DNA of 64,000 nucleotides from Furfurilactobacillus curtus (GTDB lineage: Bacteria; Bacillota; Bacilli; Lactobacillales; Lactobacillaceae), in the NCBI RefSeq assembly GCF_045862785.1, contig NZ_BQXO01000006.1:1-64000 (forward strand). Reading direction: 5' to 3'. Below, piece by piece: positions 34,375-42,922 of the stretch. A program made the position numbers and the translations under genes. Under the pieces are notes generated by a model. The model was not told where the DNA came from and did no database searches. It saw only the letters and a list, made by a program, of their open reading frames with translations. Each line of letters opens with the position of its first letter. Positions within the stretch are counted from its first letter, which is position 1.

Positions 34375-34650
34375 ATGACGTCTCAGCTTGAAGTCACGAA
34401 AGACATTCAACTATTCAACCTGCGCTTTGAAAAATTGACAAGCGTCAAGTTACTTTGATTATCCATTGCTTGTATCAACGTGTTGCTGGAATTGAAAATG
34501 TGCAACCACTAGAGAAAAGTTAACAGCTGACCACTTGGGTGAGTTGTGATTTTAGACCGACAACTATCGGGGGACTGTTGATATTTCAGACGATAAATTA
34601 GCGGTTTTAGTGTTCAACATTGGCCATTTGGCGAAGCGCCGATGACTGGC
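34375..34650 (+). pseudogene. decayed short gene, identity unknown
   Basis: A good ribosome site AAGGAGGG precedes an ATG at 34375, and 27 codons (MTSQLEVTKDIQLFNLRFEK...) lead to TGA at 34456. Protein-like stretches continue in other frames (RQVTLIIHCLYQRVAGIENV, then YRGTVDISDDKLAVLVF) up to about 34650, interrupted by stops. This pattern suggests a small gene broken by at least two frameshifts. I cannot name the family. Confidence 0.35.
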
Positions 34651-34667
34651 TTAAATAATCAAAAAAT

Positions 34668-34718
34668 GAGGGCGCCTAATTATCCAGATTGACTTTGGAT
34701 AATCAGGCGCTCTTTTTC
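34668..34718 (+). terminator. intrinsic terminator
   Basis: GAGGGCGCCTAATTATCCA pairs with TGGATAATCAGGCGCTC, followed by TTTTT. The stretch 34719-34879 shows no gene. Confidence 0.88.
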
Positions 34719-34879
34719 TTGGTGCTATTTATTATTAGGCAACGAATAGAAAGTGATTGTCTTACTGAGATAATGAGATATCGCTGATTACGTTGAAATC
34801 ATTAAAATTCAACACCAATTTTACAAACCTACTTGGTGATAGGTGACGCTCTTTACTATCAGCCTTTTAGAACAAGCTG

Positions 34880-35296
34880 TCATTCCTGCAAATCCGAATA
34901 AGTAATCTCACCGGCCTCTCGCACCTTAACGGCTAACGAGGTGAAACGTAGAATGGCAGGATCCTCGTAATTAAGTGATTGCTGAAATTGGTTGAGTGTT
35001 TTTTGCCATTGATCTGGTAAAGTGGTGGGGCTGACAATGAGGAAACGTCCCTTTAGCATCAAAGAAGAGTGATTTTCTTCGGCGAAGCAATAAATGGCCG
35101 CGTTGGTTGAATTTGCTAGATTTTTAACGGTCGAAGAGCTGTGCGTTGTGTAGAAGAAAATGTTATCTAACGATCGATCCAAGGATAAGGGGGTCAATGC
35201 CACGATGTTAGGAAATCCAAGTGTATCGATAGTTGCCACTTGAAATACTGAAGCATGATCTAACATATGTTCGGCTCGTTTTATGGTCTCTAACAT
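34880..35296 (-). CDS. pyridoxamine 5'-phosphate oxidase-like flavin-binding protein
   Basis: A ~138-residue split-barrel protein. FQVATIDTLGFPNIVALTPLSLDRSLDNIFFYTTHSSSTVKNLANSTNAAIYCF is the PNPOx-like FMN-binding layout, ending with VREAGEITYSDLQE. Members bind FMN or F420 and often act in redox or general stress; the substrate is unknown. Two adjacent ATGs; the second (35296) lies 7 bases from GGAGG and is preferred. Confidence 0.8.
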   Translation of the reverse strand: MLETIKRAEHMLDHASVFQVATIDTLGFPNIVALTPLSLDRSLDNIFFYTTHSSSTVKNLANSTNAAIYCFAEENHSSLMLKGRFLIVSPTTLPDQWQKTLNQFQQSLNYEDPAILRFTSLAVKVREAGEITYSDLQE

Positions 35297-35567
35297 CATG
35301 GCACCTCCGTTTGACGATTTAATCGTGTTTAACTAATCCTATCGTAATTAGCTGCTTGGATGAAAAATAATGCCTTAAGGATCTGAATAAAATTTGTCTA
35401 AGAAGTTCTAAAGATGAAAATCCTTGATAGAATGGCCAGCGATGACGGCAATAATAGGTTAAGCTTAATGATATAATCAAATTTTAATTTCGATGGAAAT
35501 TTAACCGATCTTTTGGTTAGTAGGAATTAACCAGTCTGAAATGCTGGTTTATTGTGGAGGTGATTTC

Positions 35568-36536
35568 ATGATAACGATCGGCTTTTGTTCGCCGTCGACA
35601 CCAATTACGGCAATTTCACCAATTCGATTTGCTCGTGCGAAGCAATATTTAAAAGGCAAAGGTGCGAAAATGGTTGCTGGATCATTGACGGGTCAGTCGG
35701 ATCATTATCGCTCTGGAACAATTAGCGCTCGAGCGGCCGAAGTTAATGAACTTATTCATAATAAAGACGTTGATATTATGATGATGACAATCGGCGGCAC
35801 TAACACAAACGCGATTCTGCCGTATATTGATTACGAGGCGTTAAGGCAGTCGCCTAAAACCATCGTTGGTTATTCAGACGCAACAGCGTTACTGCTGGCA
35901 ATTAAAACGCAAGCACCAGCATGTCGCGTTTTATACGGTCCAGCGTTAGTGTCATCATTCGGAGAATGGCCGCCGTTTGTCGATGAAACATGGCGAATGT
36001 TTCAAGAAATCGTGCAAACGCCAATTGGGGGACGAGTGACAATTCAAAAACCGCAGTATTGGGATGATGAGGCGATTAATTGGGATCGATTTTTGCAGAC
36101 TAAGCAACAACGCCCCAATCAATGGCAAGCGACTGATCAGACGGTACTCACTGGGCGAATTATTGGTGGCAATCTTAATACTATGTATGGCATTTTAGCT
36201 TCTCCGTATTTCCCCTCATTATCTAAAACCAATCTATTGTTGATTGAGGACGCTGAAAAAGACGCAGCAACAGTCGAAAAAAACTTTGCTATGCTGAAAA
36301 ATGCCGGAATTTTTTCACAGATTGGTGGCATTATTTTAGGCAAACACGCCCTATTTGACGACTTGGGAACAGGGTGCCAGCCAGTAGATATTTTGCAGGA
36401 GGTTTTGGGTGATTTAAAATGTCCGATTATTTATGACTATGACAGTTGTCATACGGTTCCGATGATGACGACTCCCTTAGGGGCCATGGCAATCATAGAC
36501 GCTGATCAAGGCCAGGTGACTTTTTCTGATTTTTGA
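35568..36536 (+). CDS. S66-family serine peptidase (LD-carboxypeptidase/MccF-like)
   Basis: A 322-residue enzyme. N-terminal IGFCSPSTPIT, the catalytic Ser103 in GYSDATAL, IGGTNTNAILPYIDYE, and the C-terminal LLIEDAEKDAATVEKN and YDYDSCHTVPMMTTPLGA that carry the Glu and His of the Ser-Glu-His triad. Homologues cleave murein tetrapeptides (LdcA) or microcin C-like compounds (MccF); the GGTNTNAILPYIDYEAL loop is closer to the MccF/YocD group. The ATG at 35568 is preceded by GGAGGTGA. Confidence 0.85.
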   Translation: MITIGFCSPSTPITAISPIRFARAKQYLKGKGAKMVAGSLTGQSDHYRSGTISARAAEVNELIHNKDVDIMMMTIGGTNTNAILPYIDYEALRQSPKTIVGYSDATALLLAIKTQAPACRVLYGPALVSSFGEWPPFVDETWRMFQEIVQTPIGGRVTIQKPQYWDDEAINWDRFLQTKQQRPNQWQATDQTVLTGRIIGGNLNTMYGILASPYFPSLSKTNLLLIEDAEKDAATVEKNFAMLKNAGIFSQIGGIILGKHALFDDLGTGCQPVDILQEVLGDLKCPIIYDYDSCHTVPMMTTPLGAMAIIDADQGQVTFSDF

Positions 36537-36677
36537 TTTATTCAGATTTTTTTGAAATTGAGTGTGTTGCTAATTTTTGAGTACATTCTTTGCTAGGGAG
36601 CATGGGAATATTAAAAAAATGCTTGAAAGATCTGCTAATATTTTTATTTGCAGGCCTTTTTCTGTGCACGAAAATCA

Positions 36678-36712
36678 TGACATTTGTCACATAAATAGAT
36701 GACAAATACATC
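36678..36712. promoter_or_regulatory. probable response-regulator binding sites
   Basis: TGACATTTGTCA (36678-36689) is a perfect palindrome, and a second ATGACAAATACAT (36699-36711) follows one 22-bp step (two helical turns) later. They precede an ABC transporter operon that ends in a LuxR/NarL-type response regulator, which often binds such paired dyads. Downstream, TTAACC-17 bp-TATTAA (about 36725-36753) is a possible promoter. Confidence 0.5.
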
Positions 36713-36770
36713 TAGCTGACCTCGTTAACCCTAGGTAAACTCAAGCGTATTAAGTAAGGATGGTGAATTT

Positions 36771-37679
36771 ATGATGCAACCAATTATTGAAGTTGGACAA
36801 CTCAAAAAACACTTTGGAAACGTAGATGTAATTAACGAGGTCAATTTTACAATCAAAGCTGGTGAAACCATTGGCTTAATTGGCGAAAATGGTGCTGGTA
36901 AAACGACATTAATAAAGATGTTGTTGGGTTTGGAACAACCAACCAGTGGTACGATCAGTGTTTTTGGAGAAAAAGCAGGATCTCGCCTTGCTCGTCAAAA
37001 GGTTGGCGCAATGTTGCAGGAAAATACGGTTTTGCAGAGTGTTAATGTCACGGAACTGTTGCAATTAGTCACGAGTTTTTATGCAAAACCACTCCCCGTA
37101 TCTGAGTTATTGGAACGAGCTCAGTTGACACATAAACGCACCGCGATGACGGATACCTTATCTGGTGGGCAACAGCGCCGTTTGTCATTTGCTATGGCTT
37201 TAGCTGGTAACCCAGATGTGCTTTTTCTTGATGAACCGACCGTGGGAATGGATGTCGCCGCACGAGCAGTTTTTTGGCAACAGATTGAAGCGTTAAGAAA
37301 AAAGGGTAAAACGATCTTTATCACTAGTCATTATTTGACAGAGTTAGAGGCGATTGCCCAGCGGTTGATATTTTTGGATGGTGGACATTTGGTCTTTGAT
37401 GGGAATCTTTCCACGTTACGGACACAATATCAAGGCACTAAAATCTCCTTGCAAACGCATGTTTCAGTAGCTGCATTAACTGAAGATAAAGCGAACATTT
37501 TATCGGTGAACCAACAGGAAAATCAGGTGACATTAACAGTTCGGGATAGCGATCAATGGCTACTTGCGCACCAAGGAGAATTAGCAGAGTTTCATCAAAT
37601 TAAGATTCAACCAATGTCATTAGAGGCTGCATTTAACGAACTAATTGGACAAGGAGATCGTCATGCAAACATTAATTAA
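36771..37679 (+). CDS. ABC transporter ATPase subunit
   Basis: A 302-residue ABC ATPase of the ABC-2 partner type (CcmA/YvfR-like). Walker A GENGAGKTT (about 38-46), signature LSGGQQRR (about 132-139), Walker B VLFLDEPTVGMD (about 152-163) with catalytic Glu intact, and H-loop ITSHYLTE. The C-terminal ~80 residues form the usual regulatory extension. First gene of a four-gene operon (ATPase, permease, kinase, regulator). Confidence 0.88.
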   Translation: MMQPIIEVGQLKKHFGNVDVINEVNFTIKAGETIGLIGENGAGKTTLIKMLLGLEQPTSGTISVFGEKAGSRLARQKVGAMLQENTVLQSVNVTELLQLVTSFYAKPLPVSELLERAQLTHKRTAMTDTLSGGQQRRLSFAMALAGNPDVLFLDEPTVGMDVAARAVFWQQIEALRKKGKTIFITSHYLTELEAIAQRLIFLDGGHLVFDGNLSTLRTQYQGTKISLQTHVSVAALTEDKANILSVNQQENQVTLTVRDSDQWLLAHQGELAEFHQIKIQPMSLEAAFNELIGQGDRHANIN

Positions 37680-38409
37680 ACAAACAACGCTTGGATTTAA
37701 GCGGGAATTAATCCGTAACCCTAGTTTTCTTTTCTTTTCACTTGTTATGCCGGCTGGATTCTATCTGTTATTTACTAAGATTATGACTAATGAATCAGCC
37801 ACGGAACAGAGCCACTTTGCGGTGGCATATATGAATAGTATGATTGTATTTAGCCTTTTATTGGGGATGATTTTTTCGTTCGCAAGCCTTTTGGGCGAGG
37901 ATCATCGTCAAAATTTGTTAACGCTAATGGCGATTACACCCGTTAATCCACTGACTTACTATGCGGCCCTAGTTATCGTGATGAGTAGTTTAAACGTACT
38001 TGTAGTATTAGTGATCGAAGTACTAGCGGTAGTAATGAATCATGTTGACTTAACATACTCATCATTACTAGTTACGGCTGGTTGGGCTGTGGTCGGTGGA
38101 ATTCCTTTGATGTTAATCGGCGCCACGATTGCTCAAAGCACGCGGCCAGCTACCATTAGCGCATTATGTAATTTAGTGGTCTTTCCAATGGCCATCGTGA
38201 GTGGACTTTGGTGGCCGCTATCGTTGTTACCGGACTGGATGCAGCAATTTGGCAAATTGATGCCAACCTATGCTGTGAGTCAATTATTGAATTCTGCTAC
38301 GGGACAGGCGACGTTTTCCTGGCGATGGGTTATGATGTTAGCCAGCTGGGTGGTCGTAATCAGCATCACCTTAGGCTTGATTTTAAAGTGGCATCAGAAA
38401 CGGAGTTAA
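37663..38409 (+). CDS. ABC-2 type permease
   Basis: A 248-residue membrane protein with six helices and the ABC-2 pattern (NPSFLFFSLVMPAGFYLLF at the start; SGLWWPLSLLPDWMQQFGKLMPTYAVSQLL before the last helix, as in YvfS-like permeases). The ATG at 37663 lies 17 bp inside the ATPase gene with AAGGAG upstream, so the two are translationally coupled. The substrate is unknown; such modules often export antimicrobial peptides or lipids. Confidence 0.85.
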   Translation: MQTLIKQTTLGFKRELIRNPSFLFFSLVMPAGFYLLFTKIMTNESATEQSHFAVAYMNSMIVFSLLLGMIFSFASLLGEDHRQNLLTLMAITPVNPLTYYAALVIVMSSLNVLVVLVIEVLAVVMNHVDLTYSSLLVTAGWAVVGGIPLMLIGATIAQSTRPATISALCNLVVFPMAIVSGLWWPLSLLPDWMQQFGKLMPTYAVSQLLNSATGQATFSWRWVMMLASWVVVISITLGLILKWHQKRS

Positions 38410-38413
38410 CGCA

Positions 38414-39544
38414 ATGGCTTGGTTGCGAACCTACATTCTCTTTCCCAAGCGATTTGGGATTTATCCTTATTTTTGGTTGATTTTTCTAGCCTACCCACTT
38501 GCCATCGCAATCAATGAGCATGGGGTTCGCCGCCCATTTACCCTCGTGTTATTATTAGCGTTTTTAGTATGCTATCGAAATGGTTACGAGGTAACCAAAC
38601 GCTTGCCTTGGGCGATCTTAGGACAACTAGTGATTAGTATTTATTTCGGTGTGGTTGCACAGTATCTGTGGTTGTTTGTCTTTACAGCGTGGCAAGTGGG
38701 GTCTTTACCACTAGCCAAAGGAACTCGTCGGCCTTATTTGGTTGTGTATTACCTCACGGCTGGCGTAACGTGTTTGACTTCATGGGCCCAAAATAATTCT
38801 AATCTTAATCAGTTGAACTTTTCTGTAGGGATTGATCAGTTGGTTTTATTGGCATTCATTTTTAGTTCTCCAATTGCGGCGATTTCAGTTTTTAAAACGG
38901 TGGCTGAATCTGAGCGAACTCGCCAAATTACGCGGCGAGTCGAAAATTTTATCCGCCAAAATGAACGACAACGGATCAGCCAAGATTTGCATGATACATT
39001 AGGACAATCATTTTCCATGATTACGATTAAAGCCGAGTTGGCGCGTAAGTTGGTCGTGATTGATCCTGATCAAACAGAGATTCAATTGGCGGACATTGAA
39101 CAAGCTTCTCGAGAAAATCTGCAACTAGTGCGAAATATTGTTAACAATTTGCGTCAATTGAGTATTGCGGAAGTCCTGATTGCGCAACAGTCTAATTTAA
39201 CCGCCGCTGGTGTCACGCTACTAACGGACCACGAAGAGATTAGTCAGAGCTGGCCACGTTCAGTCCAGGTGACAATCGGGGCCATCATCCAAGAAGCGAT
39301 TACGAATATCATTCGCTATGCGCAAGCTAATCGGTGCTGGATCACCTTTAGTCAAAAAGAGAGTCTGGTCCATGTAGAGATTCGTGATAATGGTCGAGGG
39401 ATTGAACAACGTCGGATCGGTAGCACGGGAATTTCTGGCATGAAACAGCGAATTAAGCAATTGCCAGATGGACATTTTCATTTAATCTCTGATGTAAAAG
39501 GAACGACGGTAGCGTTGGCATTTACGTTAAATGAAGGAGCATAA
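38414..39544 (+). CDS. NarL-class sensor histidine kinase (DesK/YvfT-like)
   Basis: A 376-residue kinase with five or six N-terminal membrane helices (about 15-160), then a HisKA_3 dimerisation motif ERQRISQDLHDTLGQSFSMI (His193) and an HATPase with EAITNIIRYAQA (N-box) and DNGRGI. There is no extracellular domain, as in DesK, so it probably senses membrane state or its own transporter. It follows the permease by 4 bp. Confidence 0.87.
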   Translation: MAWLRTYILFPKRFGIYPYFWLIFLAYPLAIAINEHGVRRPFTLVLLLAFLVCYRNGYEVTKRLPWAILGQLVISIYFGVVAQYLWLFVFTAWQVGSLPLAKGTRRPYLVVYYLTAGVTCLTSWAQNNSNLNQLNFSVGIDQLVLLAFIFSSPIAAISVFKTVAESERTRQITRRVENFIRQNERQRISQDLHDTLGQSFSMITIKAELARKLVVIDPDQTEIQLADIEQASRENLQLVRNIVNNLRQLSIAEVLIAQQSNLTAAGVTLLTDHEEISQSWPRSVQVTIGAIIQEAITNIIRYAQANRCWITFSQKESLVHVEIRDNGRGIEQRRIGSTGISGMKQRIKQLPDGHFHLISDVKGTTVALAFTLNEGA

Positions 39545-39547
39545 ATT

Positions 39548-40153
39548 ATGGTTAATTTGTACCTTGCCGAGGATCAAGCGATGCTCAATTCGGCATTGAC
39601 AACGATTCTGAATTTAGAGCCAGATTTAACTGTGATCGGAACTGCTATGACGGGAACGGCTGCCTGGCAAGAAATTAATCAGTTGCGTCCCGATCTGGCG
39701 ATTCTAGATATTGAGCTGCCCGGAGAGAGTGGTTTAATGATTGCTCAACAAATCGATCAGGGTGAGTTGTCAACGAAGACCTTGATTTTGACGACGTTTG
39801 CTCAGTCGGCCTATCTGCAACAGGCGTTAGCAGCAAAAGTGAACGGTTACCTTCTAAAAGATAGCCCCAGCGCAGAACTCGTCTCAGGCATTCGGGCAAT
39901 TATGGCCGGGCAAACAGTGTACGCGCCAGAGTTAGTCCGGGGCATGTATGCTGCTTCACAGAATCCGCTCACACCACGAGAGATGGAGGTCTTGATGGCA
40001 GCAGCGAGTGGGGAAACTACTGGTGAAATTGCGCAACAGGTGTCATTGTCTGAAGGGACAGTGCGTAATTATTTTTCAGCCATTTTGAGTAAATTAGGTG
40101 CTCGTAATCGACTTGATGCTGTTCAATTAGCGCAAGCGAACAAATGGCTATAA
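39548..40153 (+). CDS. LuxR/NarL-family response regulator
   Basis: A 201-residue regulator. Receiver with acidic pair ED (8-9), phosphoacceptor Asp54 (ILDIELPGESG) and Lys in LLKDSPS; C-terminal GerE helix-turn-helix LTPREMEVLMAAASGETTGEIAQQVSLSEGTVRNYFSAILSKLGARNRLDAV. GAAGGAG precedes the ATG, 3 bp after the kinase. It likely controls the ABC genes of its own operon through the dyads at 36678-36712. Confidence 0.88.
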   Translation: MVNLYLAEDQAMLNSALTTILNLEPDLTVIGTAMTGTAAWQEINQLRPDLAILDIELPGESGLMIAQQIDQGELSTKTLILTTFAQSAYLQQALAAKVNGYLLKDSPSAELVSGIRAIMAGQTVYAPELVRGMYAASQNPLTPREMEVLMAAASGETTGEIAQQVSLSEGTVRNYFSAILSKLGARNRLDAVQLAQANKWL

Positions 40154-40240
40154 ATTAGTTCGTTTGGTTAAATAGGCAAGGGCATAATTTTAATCATTGA
40201 TGAATAACGCGTTAAATTGGTGGAAAGTATGCGAATTAAA

Positions 40241-40294
40241 AGAGCGCTTCATGTGCTGGTGTTGTTTTTCCAACATCAGCACATGAAGCGCTCT
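40241..40294. terminator. long perfect hairpin, terminator between convergent genes
   Basis: An 18-bp perfect stem (AGAGCGCTTCATGTGCTG with its complement, 40241-40258/40277-40294), extended by an inner TGTTG/CAACA. The minus-strand exit is T-rich (CTCTTTTAATT), so it best fits termination of the minus-strand gene at 40396; the plus-strand exit lacks a T-run. A second inverted repeat CGATAGTCT/AGACTATCG (40359-40367/40393-40401) overlaps the stop codon of that gene. Confidence 0.7.
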
Positions 40295-40395
40295 AACACT
40301 TGATCCCGAAAAATTGATGGATTTTGGCCATCATGCTATTTTGTGTTGTTCAGTTAACCGATAGTCTGATATTTTAAATCTTCTACAATGAAAGA

Positions 40396-40866
40396 CTATC
40401 GCCATTCTTGCTTGAGTTTAAAGAAACTTCCGCGGATGGACCCAGCTAACTTGGATTTTTGATGGGCAAATTTAAACTTGTCGACTAATTCAGTGGGTAC
40501 ATCCATCGCTTCACAGAGCTTAATTCCGACGGCCCGCTTAGGCTTATCGCCATCTTTTTCATACAGGACATTTAAAATCATTCCATTTTGATAAATGAAT
40601 TCTGGCCAGTAGAGATGATCGTCTTCATACACGGCGACTTCAATAATCGGTGAACTAAATTCTAAATCGCGCTCGGTCTTGAGCAGTTGTTTCATCCACT
40701 CAACTTCAGTCTGTCGTTCTGACGCTGGGTAAACAGTATATGCAAACTTGTACTTGTTCCAGAAATAACGGGCCTCGTTTGCCCGTAAACCGGCTAGTGA
40801 TTCAGCAACTGGCGACGTCTCTAAACCGGTGGTCGCCACATTTTTAAAATCAACTTGATAAGCCAC
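40396..40866 (-). CDS. conserved protein of unknown function, 156 residues
   Basis: A soluble, mixed alpha/beta protein without signal or membrane segments. Features: ARYFWNKYKFAYTVYPASERQTEVEWMKQLLKTERDLEF, then an acidic VAVYEDDHLYWPEF and a basic C-terminus (KFAHQKSKLAGSIRGSFFKLKQEWR). I do not recognise the family. Start is a GTG, 7 bases after GAGGA. It stands alone. Confidence 0.6.
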   Translation of the reverse strand: MAYQVDFKNVATTGLETSPVAESLAGLRANEARYFWNKYKFAYTVYPASERQTEVEWMKQLLKTERDLEFSSPIIEVAVYEDDHLYWPEFIYQNGMILNVLYEKDGDKPKRAVGIKLCEAMDVPTELVDKFKFAHQKSKLAGSIRGSFFKLKQEWR

Positions 40867-40940
40867 GTCCCAATCCTCAATTCATTCGTTTTTCATAGTG
40901 TAGCACGCTTATCCTTTGTTGCAATGGCGATAAAAAGAAA

Positions 40941-41582
40941 TTAACTGTGATTAAATCCAGCGATGACACCTTGTATGAAACTGATGATAAAATCCCAAAC
41001 ACTAGGAAAACTAAACGTAATAAAACAAGCAATGGATAGAATGTATACTTTTGTTGTTATCACTTGATTGAGTTTGCGCCAGTTGATTGAGAAAAATAAC
41101 CAAATGAATAATCCAATGCCCAACGGTTGCAACCAATTACGTAAGCCGTCCACTGACAACTTGAGTAGCCCAGCGATTAGTGAACCGAGACTAATGACCA
41201 TAAAGATCGTTATTACAGCAATATCACCACGTTTTGATGGCTGTTGTTCAAGATTCGCAAGTAGACGCGGGTCATCCTTAATTAAATCATCTAACGTTAT
41301 GTTGAAAATCTCACTGAGCCGGACAACATTGGCGAAGCTGGGGAGGGCGGTCTCATGTCGAGCTCCACAAGCCTGATTTCTGTGCCTAGCCCACTGTCAT
41401 CAATTGGCCAGGTGCGCCACTTGATGACAGTCAGCTAGTGCTCGAAATCACCCGGCTTGTTCCACTCTGAGTTTCTCCCACTTTGAGACCGACTCCCGCG
41501 AAATTGCTAATTTTTTTGATAGATCTGTTTGGGACCAGTGACGCTGCTCACGCTGTTGCCGGATTTGTTGACCAATGTTCAT
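40941..41582 (-). pseudogene. XRE-family membrane-anchored regulator, split by a hairpin element
   Basis: Minus-strand gene with AGGAGGGG and ATG at 41582. The first 36 codons (NIGQQIRQQREQRHWSQTDLSKKLAISRESVSKWE) are an XRE helix-turn-helix. At 41474 they meet a 120-bp subfamily-B hairpin element that brings a TGA stop, and beyond it the same frame resumes at 41354 with ETALPSFANVVRLSEIFNITLDDLIKDDP, two or three membrane helices and a stop at 40941. Both halves begin and end on GAG codons, so the insertion left GAGA on both sides. Translation of the distal half could start at 41201, but it would lack the DNA-binding part. Confidence 0.85.
41355..41474 (+). repeat. dispersed hairpin element, subfamily B, copy 1, inserted in an XRE gene
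   Basis: Outer stem ACAAGC-GATTTC / GAAATC-GGCTTGT, internal loop TGTGC/TGCTC, inner stem CTAGC then CTGTCATCAA / TTGATGACAG then GCTAG, apical GGC...GCGCC. TCTC flanks it on both sides (41351-41354 and 41474-41477, GAGA on the minus strand), possibly a 4-bp target duplication. It interrupts the helix-turn-helix codons of the XRE gene. Confidence 0.82.
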
Positions 41583-41702
41583 CAAGACCCCTCCTAACTT
41601 GATATCATTAGTGTAGCAGTCATGACTAAATTTGGTCGCTAAAGGGGGCGGACTTTTTGGTTGCGTTAGGTCATCAGTAATAAAAACGGTATTTAGCGCT
41701 AG

Positions 41703-42140
41703 TTACGATTCCGTAAGTTCGCTTAACTCCGGAAACCAAATGTCAATTTCATGAGCTGCGGCCTCGATACGATCAGAACTATGAACGACGTTTTTGATGG
41801 CGCCATCATCCCACAAGCGGCCGAAATCACCACGAATGGTGCCCGGCAGTGCCTCGCTGGGCTTCGTTGCACCGGCCATTTGGTGGCACGCGTGGACCAC
41901 ATCAGTTCCCGAAACAATCAAGGCAACTAGCGGACCGGATTGCATGTAACTGACTAGACCAGGGAAAAAGGCTTCATTTACCTTATCCGCATAATGTGCC
42001 GTCAACTGAGCGGTAGTGGCTTTTTGGACCACTTTTAAAGCCGTAATCGTAAATTGGCGCCGTTCAAGCCGGCTGATTACGTCACCGATATGTCCCGTTG
42101 CAACGCCATCAGGTTTAATCAACATTAAGGTTTGTTCCAT
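41703..42140 (-). CDS. ndk: nucleoside diphosphate kinase
   Basis: A 145-residue enzyme balancing NTP pools by phosphate transfer through a phosphohistidine. TLMLIKPDGVATGHIGDVI at the start; the active-site region NVVHSSDRIEAAAHEI carries the catalytic His, and GTIRGDFG is the nucleotide-binding segment. Length fits the family. The ATG at 42140 lies 8 bases from GGAG; a GTG three codons earlier is part of that site. Confidence 0.92.
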   Translation of the reverse strand: MEQTLMLIKPDGVATGHIGDVISRLERRQFTITALKVVQKATTAQLTAHYADKVNEAFFPGLVSYMQSGPLVALIVSGTDVVHACHQMAGATKPSEALPGTIRGDFGRLWDDGAIKNVVHSSDRIEAAAHEIDIWFPELSELTES

Positions 42141-42221
42141 TTTGCTCACTCCTTCGTCTTTGTTTTCAGTATAAGCGAGGTAATGGTCAAAAGACGACTA
42201 ATGTGCGTTAAAACGTGATCT

Positions 42222-42569
42222 TTAAATTGTCTGTCGATATTGACGCCATAATGAAAGATCACCGGCGACTAAGGCGAAATCGTATTTATACATGGTGAAT
42301 TGGGGTAGTAGGTAAGTTTTAGGTAATAAAAATTCGCCGATCATTAAGGTAGTCAGGACGATCGCCAGAGCGGTTAAATAGATGGTGTTCGTCCGCTCAT
42401 CCATCGGGCCAATCTGTCGGTATAAGCGCCAGCCCCAAATTAAGGCTAAGACACTCAAAAGGCTACCGAGACCGACGAAAAGATTGAAATTAAAATTATT
42501 AAGCGCGCACCACTGTTTCAGTGGGTAAAAGAACCATTCTGGAATGTCAGCGATAGATTGAATTTTCAT
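42222..42569 (-). CDS. small membrane protein partnered with an XRE regulator
   Basis: A 115-residue protein with three membrane helices (about 27-47, 58-78, 92-108 region less certain) and the central RQIGPMDERTNTIYLTALAIVLTTLM, a pattern seen in DUF2178/DUF3796-like proteins that sit next to small XRE regulators. Function unknown. It starts 5 bp after the regulator gene, whose last codons supply the ribosome site AAAGGA. Confidence 0.65.
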   Translation of the reverse strand: MKIQSIADIPEWFFYPLKQWCALNNFNFNLFVGLGSLLSVLALIWGWRLYRQIGPMDERTNTIYLTALAIVLTTLMIGEFLLPKTYLLPQFTMYKYDFALVAGDLSLWRQYRQTI

Positions 42570-42574
42570 GGTGA

Positions 42575-42796
42575 TTAATTCCTTTCATAACTAAATAAGT
42601 CATTAATGTCGACTTCAAAAAAATTGGCTAGCCGAAAAGCGAGTTTAAGCGTTGGCGAGTAATGGCCTTTTTCCATGACGAGAATCGTTTGCTTGGAAAC
42701 GCCGACAGCTTGGGCTAATTCGGTTTGCGATAAATGGTGTAACACTCTAAATTCGTAGACGTGATTGTTAATGTCATCCTCATGATCATGCTTCAT
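42575..42796 (-). CDS. small XRE-family regulator
   Basis: A 73-residue protein that is almost only a helix-turn-helix: YEFRVLHHLSQTELAQAVGVSKQTILVMEKGHYSPTLKLAFRLANFFEVDINDLF (about 13-67). The YgzD-type length and the partner membrane gene suggest local regulation. AGGAGG is 6 bases before the ATG. Confidence 0.85.
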   Translation of the reverse strand: MKHDHEDDINNHVYEFRVLHHLSQTELAQAVGVSKQTILVMEKGHYSPTLKLAFRLANFFEVDINDLFSYERN

Positions 42797-42922
42797 ACTG
42801 AGCCTCCTTTAGTTGCATAGTAATATTTAGTTGCCAAAAAGTAAAGTTTTATTTACCACGTGGTGATCAAAAAGGCTCCAATGTGTGCGATTACCACAAG
42901 GGTCCAGAACTAGTTTTCAACT

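Noticed and set aside
42840..42870. ACCACGTGGT palindrome as a parS site
   Set aside because: The arms do not match TGTTTCAC/GTGAAACA; only the central CACGTG is shared.
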